In this document: piece by piece, positions 57,319 through 64,000 of the stretch | How the letters are laid out: the number at the start of each line of letters is the position of its first letter | Numbering within the stretch: the first letter of the stretch is position 1 | NCBI RefSeq assembly: GCF_943734655.1 | Contig: NC_071354.1 | Span: forward strand, 31,214,847-31,278,846 | Length of the DNA stretch: 64,000 nucleotides | From: Sabethes cyaneus | Lineage: Eukaryota; Arthropoda; Insecta; Diptera; Culicidae | Direction: 5' to 3' | Notes under the pieces: generated by a model | Told to the model about the DNA's origin: nothing | What the model saw: only the letters and a program-made list of their open reading frames with translations | Databases searched by the model: none | Made by a program: the position numbers and the translations under genes

Positions 57319-60209
57319 ATATAGGGTAAATGATTTTGAAATGGACCTAGTCGAATTCTGATCTTGAATGGACCTATTTTTAAATAAGAATTTTAGGATA
57401 TAATTATCAAGTCTTTGTACTGTATTCAGCTTTTATGTTTATCTTTAATCATTTCTGAACGTAAATATACTAAAATTAAATTAAAATTATAGCCAAAACC
57501 ACTTTATTGCCGCATATTTAAAAGTAGCTGTTTTCCAGCGTTTTGGCAGTCACCATAGAGTATTTTCAAACTGTTACTACCCGGAACCCATCTGGTTTGA
57601 AATAAAACAATACTCTTAAAATGATGCTAAAATATGTGTAATTTCAATTTAGGTATTTAAAAGTTCAGTAAAACCAGTAAAATCTTCAAATTCCTTAAAA
57701 ATGTTAACCCCCTTTTTTGATCTTGAATGGACCTAGTATTGATTTTAGAATGGACCTAGTTTTGCGCTCCGAGACATCACTGGCGGTAGCTATCATTGCC
57801 TACCACTAACGAACACGCCGTTGTATATTCCATAAAACTGCTTATTGTCACTATAGTATCTCCGTTTATAATTAATCTATAAGCACGGGATATTGAAAGT
57901 AGGCTTGATTTATAGCCTAAATAAAAACTTAATTATATTGATAAAACTAACTATCACTCATCCTTTTTCGTAGTTGCTTCATAGTGTTTGTACATTGTAG
58001 CCTCTAGTTTTGAAACTAAAAAGTCTTCCTAATTAGTTAGCTAACATATGTCATTTTATGCTTAAAACAATATAAACTTAATTTATTCTCAGTATTATAC
58101 AAAAATTTTAACCATCATTGATTAAAAGATAAGATGGATCAAAAGATAAGAGGGATACTAACTACCTTCTGTTAAGGGGGCATAGTACCTTTTTATTTTT
58201 TTTTAAAACCTAAATTTTTTTATTGATTATTTCGAAAGATTAACATTTTGACCATATGTGTTTGAAGTCGTTTGCATGAATTCCAAATATTGACAAAGTT
58301 ACAGCTATTTGTACCGCGCATGTCTGGAGCGATTAAACAACGAGTAAAAACTTCAACGTCGTTTTTCTCGAAACCAGGTTTTGAAAGTCGGTACCATAAA
58401 TATCTCAAGAACGACTCAAGCAATTCTTATGATTCTTTTTTTGTTTGAAAGCCAACAAAATTATCTAGTGTTTGACCCATCCTTTTCTTGATATTGTAAT
58501 TTTTGAATTTTTTAGAAATGTTTAAAGTCAATTTTTTCACTTAAAAACCATACTTTTATGTTTCAATGTCCGCCATTTTGTTATGTGTTCGAATTCTAAA
58601 AAAGGGTGGATCAAACACGAGATAATTTATTGTTCTTTCATGTCGTTTTGGAATTTTTCAATTCGGATAAGCCCCCCAGCGCCAATCCATGGTACCGCAA
58701 TTCATGGTTTTTTGAACGACTATCTTCAAGGAGCCGTAGGGGCAAGGGGAAGAGGTACCCTTATGAAAACAAAATTGCAAATATTAGTATAAAATGCAAT
58801 GTTTCGAATGCAAAAAACCCGATTCAATTTGCCTTTCGCGTTATCGAGAAAAAAATATTTGAAATTAGGCAAAAAATATGGTGTAAAAGGTACTATGCCC
58901 CTTAAAAAAGAGCTGTTTTTGCTTCATTTGCATTTAGCACAAAACCAGTTACACTTAAATTTTTCAATTGGATTTTACGTATTTGTTTTAGCACGAAGCA
59001 AAAGTGTAATCTATATAATCTATATAAGTAATCCTTAAATTTTCCCAATTTGTTCGCCCTATGTAAAAAAATTCCCAAATTATGCTAAACGGGACAATTC
59101 TTGTATCATTAAAAGTAATGCACAGAAGAATGAAACAAGTTATTTGAGAATACAATTCTGAAGATTTATATATAGCTTTATTGTATAGGAAACTCTAATT
59201 TTGGAACTTCGAATTGAGCTACGAAGCTAATATTCCAAACTCTATTTAAAGTGGTTATCCCTGCTTAACTATCTACAGGCAACATCGTAAAAATGGTTGG
59301 AATCAAAATTTTTTTCATGGACAAATAACGTCCTGTTTTCCATATAAATACAGCAAAGAGTGTTGCTGTAAGTTTAAGTTTTGACAAAACTCAGATGAGA
59401 CACGTTAATCAAGCATATACCAAAGCTTCAAAACACCTTTAGCGCGCTGACCGAAAACCCTAAGGCCAATAAAATTCAATCGGATCCTGTAGTCACAAAA
59501 TCAGACTCGTCTGAGTAAAAAGAAGCAGCCACTTCTGATGGTTAAGAACGCCAACTTCCTCACCCTCGTGAAACTTTGTGATGCCCAACCGCCCTACAAA
59601 ATTACCCGGTTTGGCAATAAAATCATCTGTGCGTCAATGGATGATTTAGAAATTAAGTAAAGGCCTGGATAATGATATGGTGCAAAAAATATAAAATTTG
59701 GATCAATATCTGGACCATTTTCGAACTGGATATGCCTAAAAAAAATAATATTGTATTTGATAATTTTCTAGTTTAGTTAAAATAATTATGAGGCTCAGAA
59801 TAAAGTAAAATTAGGCCATTACAAATATTTTATAAAGTTTTTGTCCTTCCGGTGTTGGGCCACTAAAGGGGGGGAGGACAAAGTGAATTTTTTAATCAAG
59901 CAAAAAACATGGGTTTGAAGCATTTTTAATTAAAGTTTAAGCGTGAAAACCAAATCTGTTCTTGCTTTTAATATATACGTTATTATTTTCCATGCAAAAA
60001 TGTACGAAAAGAAGACAAAAACGAGAGAATTTTTTTTGGACGATTTTCGGAAACTCCGAATTCGAATTTCCATTTCTGTTTCGTGCTAGAAATGTTAAGT
60101 ACACTCATTTTTCGAGTTTTTCAGGCTGTAGAGCCCACGGACAATTGATTTTATACTCATAGCCTCCAAATTTTTTTTAGCCCCCCGATTTTTCAAGCCA
60201 ATTTCCAAA

Positions 60210-60225
60210 GGGGGGGGGGGGGGGG
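60210..60225. repeat. Homopolymer G run
   Basis: Sixteen G in a row, then AGGGG. Liable to sequencing-length error. Confidence 0.9.
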
Positions 60226-60667
60226 AGGGGTGACAAAAACTTAAAAAATATTTTGCAAAGGCCTTATATTTCGCCGATAAGTAAGCAGGTTGACTTCACA
60301 TCACCTTTTGGTCGATTGACAGATAGATTAAAAATCAGTTTAGTAAAATATTCAAAATCATGCAACCGGACTAACGTTGTACTACGTCATCCGTGGTCGT
60401 ATCTTATACACAACCCCTCTGATTTTTTTCTTGGGGGATGTAAAGTTTTCTTTAAGCACCTCTCCCCTCTGACTTGTGACAAAATTAATACCTCCTTGTC
60501 CACCGAAATTGGGTGACTCTGAGATCTAAAATATTCATTTTTGAAACTTCCTATTTTCTATCTGGTATAGTTCTTCATCGACTATCATTTAAAATTAAAA
60601 CCTAGTATCTAAGCTTACCTTTAAACCTAGTAGAGTTACCAAGTCTGATTTTTTCAAGCACCATTTA

Positions 60668-60960
60668 CAGTATGATTTTGAATTTGACAACAAATGCTTG
60701 TCGCCTATGTTGCCAAAATCGAAACCGTGGCAAAATCTAGACCATTTTTCAACTGAAAAAATTGCATATAAATGTGTCAAAAATTGAATAATTACCACTA
60801 ATTAACGAATTTTTCACGATTGCAACGGTTTTATATTCAAAATGTTCGACAGGGGCTGTCGCAAACCTTTAGATGCTTTGCAGTAAGACGTAGTCCTACG
60901 TCAGTAAAAGTCTGACCTTTCGAAATATGTAGTCACTAAATAAAAACTCGAACCCCACTG
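60668..60960 (-). mobile_element. Pogo-like MITE, second copy
   Basis: TA-flanked ends TACAGTATGATTTTGAATTT (60666) and CCCCACTGTA (60953-60962). The segment AATTTGACAACAAATGCTTG then GTCGCC, AAAATCGAAACCG matches the reverse complement of the right part of 15690-16093. It includes GACGTAGTCCTACGTCA (about 60887), an end of the family at 11869. Confidence 0.6.
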
Positions 60961-61674
60961 TACTTGATAAACTACGTTTAATACAAGTTATATTACATAT
61001 TTTTAATGAATGGTTTAAATTTTTGAAACTAATAGGCGACATAATTTTTTTATGACGTGGAAATCGTTTCAACCATATCTGAACAACAGGTAATAATAAA
61101 TTCCCAATATACAAATGTCACACACAGATACATACACAACGCATATCAAGTCACTGAAACATTGTTCAATTGTTGGGCTGACATAAAAACAAGACCCTCG
61201 GTGACTGTGACCGATTTCAAATTTTTCAACCGACTTTCATACCTTTCTAACAGAGTATAAGAAAGGTAAAAGCTGTTCAACCTTGTGTTCTATTAATAAA
61301 TAACAGTAGTATAGTTGTACTATTAAAAAAAAAATTCTTTGTTATTATTTTGTTCATTTACATGGAAGAAACTATGACAATCCTAATTTAGGTCCATTTC
61401 AAAATCAAAAGTAGGTCCAATTCAAGATCATGTTGGGTCCATTCAAGATCAAAAAAAGGCTTTGGCAAAAAACGATATATGTAATAAAAGTTTCATCAAT
61501 TATGCATTTTTAAAATACTGATAATGTAGAAAAAAGGTGGTACTTTCCAACAAATAGTAACATCACCACATACTATTTATAAATGACGAGTAAATTGAGC
61601 AGGAGTGCTAGTGGTGGTGTTAAAAAGCGCTAAATAGGTCCATTCAAGATCAATTACCCTATTGCAAAATTGAA

Positions 61675-62595
61675 GCCAAGCAAACCAATAGTAAAATTTT
61701 GAGATCAATCATTTTGTTGTAGACATCCTTTTTCTTCAAAAGCGAAATATAATAATAATTTTTCTGAACTCTTGTTTTTCAAAGATGCTAACTTTTGAAT
61801 GCATGGTATTAATATCAAAATATTAAAAAATCTGCTATGAACAAATACTTCATATTATCAATTCAAAACAAGTTTCGTATGTGGCTCTGAAGCCCGAAAG
61901 TTAAGGCCGTCTGTAGACCCGTTAGAGGGTTAATTTCTAATTTTCTATACATATTCATTCAAGTCTGTAAAGATTATCTTTTGTGTTTACATTATTTTTC
62001 TATAAATATTATAAAACTAAATAATGTGTTCATCAAGTAACGTAAATGACGCTTACATGTATTTACGCACCCAAGGAAAGAAAATATAATTATTCTACAC
62101 AATACGTTGTGAATTTTACTGGCAAATAAGGATTTTGAGGAATACGGAACGGATATTTTAAAATATAGTCTAATATAACATCTATACATCTACAATTAAG
62201 TTCATGAGAAATTAAATAATGATTATTGTGACAGTAGAAAGGCTAGGTCACGCCGCTAGGTGGATTAATTCGGTTTTTTCTGTTTTTTTTTTATTCTTTT
62301 TCAGAATAGAATATCTGAAAAAGGGACAAACGGAAAAAACAAACTTGGCCGTTTCTGAAAGCTTGAAATTTTATTTCGAACATATGTGAATGAATATGTG
62401 GCCCAGCCGTTCTCAAGTTAGTCCATTACATATACTTTATGAAGTTTTTGTCTTTCCGTAGTGGGGCACTGAAGAAAGGGGCGAAAAACAAACAGATATT
62501 TTGATCAAACAAAAAAGCGTTTTAAGAGGTTTCATACAGTTAGAATTCTAGAAAAATCGATGTCTAACAACGTTTCCATTTCTGAAAAAAAGCAA
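61675..62595. other. AT-rich unassigned sequence
   Basis: No gene is seen. 62260-62500 resembles 59830-60180 in short phrases (TTTTTGTC(T/C)TTCCG(G/T)(A/T)GT, GGG(C/G)CACT), suggesting shared old repeats. Confidence 0.35.
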
Positions 62596-62599
62596 TTTC

Positions 62600-63320
62600 T
62601 TAGATTACTAAGATTATGAGCTATGGCAGCTACAAGAAGGTGCTATATAAACTAGCGCCATCCGTGGAAAAAAAATTGAACTATTTTCTAAATCATCTTA
62701 AAAATGAAAGTTACTTGAACAATGTTTCCGAAGACCGCAACATTCTAGAGAACCAGCAGCGCAAGATACAGCCCACACAAGTAGTGAGACAATTCTATAC
62801 TACTTTCCATACTATCTGCAAGGCTACTATTACTCAAACAATTTTCCCGAAGAAAGTAATATTATAGGTTAGTCATCTCATGATATATAACGTACACGCA
62901 TATACGCTAGCGCCGACCGATGAGAAAATTCTGGACTATTTTCCATACCATCTTGAAGGTGAATGTCAGTTGTATAAACTTCTCGAACACCACTACTTTC
63001 TATGTAATCAGTAGCGTAAGTTACAGCCCATACAGTATTTATACGGTATCGCCACGTAGTGGGGCAATTCTGCACTATGTTCTTTACCATCTGCAAGGCT
63101 GCCATTACTCAAACAACTTTCCCTAGGAAAGTAATATCTTAGGTTAAGAATATTCTGAACTATTTTCAGTGCTATCTACGAGATGACAGTCATTTGAACA
63201 ACCTTCTCGAAGACAGCAATTTTTTAAATAGTCAGTAGCGTAAGATACAGCCTATACGAGAATATTACATATGCACTAACGCCACGTAGCGAGAAAATCC
63301 TAAACTTCTACCGCCTACCC
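62600..63320. repeat. Diverged tandem repeat, unit about 200-220 bp
   Basis: Three to four units repeat the order GCGCC(A)CG...TGGGG/GAGAAA, CTGAACTATTTTCCATACCATC, GACAGTCATTTGAACAA, CTTCTCGAAGACAGCAA, AATCAGTAGCGTAAGATACAGCC. The 83-codon frame at 62616-62867 is one unit read through and is not a recognised gene. Confidence 0.65.
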
Positions 63321-63348
63321 GATAACTTACCTTTCAATGAAGAGGATT

Positions 63349-63658
63349 CCCAGGTAACCAATAAGCATTAAAATAAGCAGTAAATCAGTCGTTTATTAGC
63401 ATCCCTGGCGTTTTATACTGCAGGTTGTTGTTTATCAGCTTTTGACTGCATAACTGTTGTAAATTGGTATCCACAATTCTATTTAAATTCTTCTTGTTGG
63501 CAACTAGCTGCAAATAAGCATTGTCAGCACTAGAAGAGGGCTAGCAGTAAAGTAGCCGCATATTTTGCCAAAATAGCATTTAAGTAGCATTTAAGGCAAC
63601 TTAAATGCTTATTGGCTTGCTTTTAAATTGCATTGGAAATGCTTATTGGTTACCTGGG
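63349..63658. mobile_element. MITE with CCCAGGTAACCAATAAGC inverted ends
   Basis: CCCAGGTAACCAATAAGCAT at 63349 and its exact inverted form ending at 63658 bound a 310-bp non-coding segment. The interior has further AATAAGCATT/AATGCTTATT copies. The target duplication could be TT; it is not certain. Confidence 0.8.
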
Positions 63659-64000
63659 TTCCCGCAAACCAAAGTGCTTTTTCAAGATTTCAGTAGAATT
63701 TGATAAAGTAAAGTTAACACAACCATAGTGCGTCATTAGTTTTGTATTATATAACCTGATGAATTTTCTAGATGATGTTAACTTTGGATCTGATTTTCTC
63801 GAAATTTACTTTTTGTCACTTATACTCCTTTCCTTCTGACCCACTCAATTGTCTTTTAGAGTTGAAGAAATTTGCTGAAATTTGCAGGGAGCTTTTATGA
63901 ATCGCTTAGCCGCAAAAGTAAATTTCCTCTTAGTTTTCGTTTCTGGACCACTGTGCATTGGGGGAACATACAGAACCGCACTGGTATTCGCAAACAAATG
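63659..64000. other. Unassigned sequence at window end
   Basis: I see no gene or repeat. It may continue in the same intron beyond the window. Confidence 0.35.

Larger units (their letters stand above)
57321..61672. mobile_element. 4.35-kb element with inverted ends and clustered subterminal repeats
   Basis: The left end ATAGGGTAAATGATTTTGAA (57321) and the right end read inward from about 61662, ATAGGGTAATTGATCTTGA, are inverted relatives over about 28 bp. The motif TGATCTTGAATGGACCTA occurs at 57337, 57358, 57717 and 57739 and, inverted, at about 61390, 61410, 61428 and 61636. No transposase was recognised. The interior is AT-rich and carries later insertions such as the pogo-like copy at 60668. 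The target duplication is unclear (perhaps AT). Confidence 0.6.

Noticed and set aside
59470..59700. Possible LINE ORF1 remnant (a PPYKITRFGNKIICASMDDL-like reading on the + strand)
   Set aside because: Only one short stretch is suggestive, with stops around it and no RT nearby; not enough to annotate.
61080..61110. CAGGTAATA as a second ratchet site
   Set aside because: No pyrimidine tract precedes it, and it lies within an AT-rich transposon interior.

Overview
This is eukaryotic, intron- and repeat-rich DNA, most likely from a culicine mosquito (Aedes or a close relative). Four things point that way: the only protein-coding gene I can identify is a fly-type G-protein-coupled receptor kinase; one transposon is of the DD37E mariner type known from mosquitoes; the tRNA-related SINE copies resemble Aedes SINEs; and most of the window is transposon debris and degenerate simple-sequence arrays. 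The species is not settled. Bacterial features (operons, ribosome binding sites, CRISPR) are absent.

Gene content. Two adjacent in-phase exons on the + strand (52735-52836 and 53444-53632) encode 97 continuous residues of the RGS-homology domain of a GRK2-type kinase (Drosophila Gprk1). I found no exon for the N-terminus upstream or for the kinase and PH domains downstream. If the gene runs through the window, 1-52734 is intron (possibly one intron of more than 52 kb) and 53633-64000 is the start of another long intron. A sequence at 11320-11380 on the same strand has the form of a recursive splice (ratchet) site: pyrimidine tract, CAG immediately followed by GTAAGA, and a second donor 41 nt later.

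Layout. 1-1.05 kb: unassigned. 1.05-8.7 kb: degenerate GGATTT-type arrays, broken up by a SINE, a DD37E mariner remnant with clear inverted ends (2415-3400) and an APE-type LINE on the - strand (4046-6860). 8.7-11.9 kb: unique DNA with the candidate ratchet site. 11.9-17.5 kb: a terminal-inverted element with 94-bp internal repeats, a degraded jockey-like RT, a GGTACC-rich element with a pogo-like MITE nested in it, and a long inverted repeat. 17.5-25.5 kb: C-rich tandem modules, a MITE, an inverted copy of the 11.9-kb element, a 413-bp GT microsatellite, and a pogo-like element carrying a SINE. 25.5-29.8 kb: mostly unique. 29.8-41.6 kb: another TA-flanked element, then TTGGTC arrays in opposite orientation around C-rich modules and a unique island (36.4-37.6 kb). 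41.8-42.5 kb: about 100 copies of a TTTTTAC heptamer. 43-45 kb: unique. 45-49.7 kb: SINE, C-rich modules and a second long GGATTT array with a 1.3-kb tandem duplication. 51.8-54.5 kb: unique DNA around the two exons. 55.5-63.7 kb: microsatellites, a fold-back with a hammerhead-like core, a 4.35-kb element bounded by clustered inverted subterminal repeats, tandem repeats and a MITE.

Only the kinase exons look functional. The transposon coding regions seen are all interrupted or truncated. All family assignments are by eye from motifs, without database searches.
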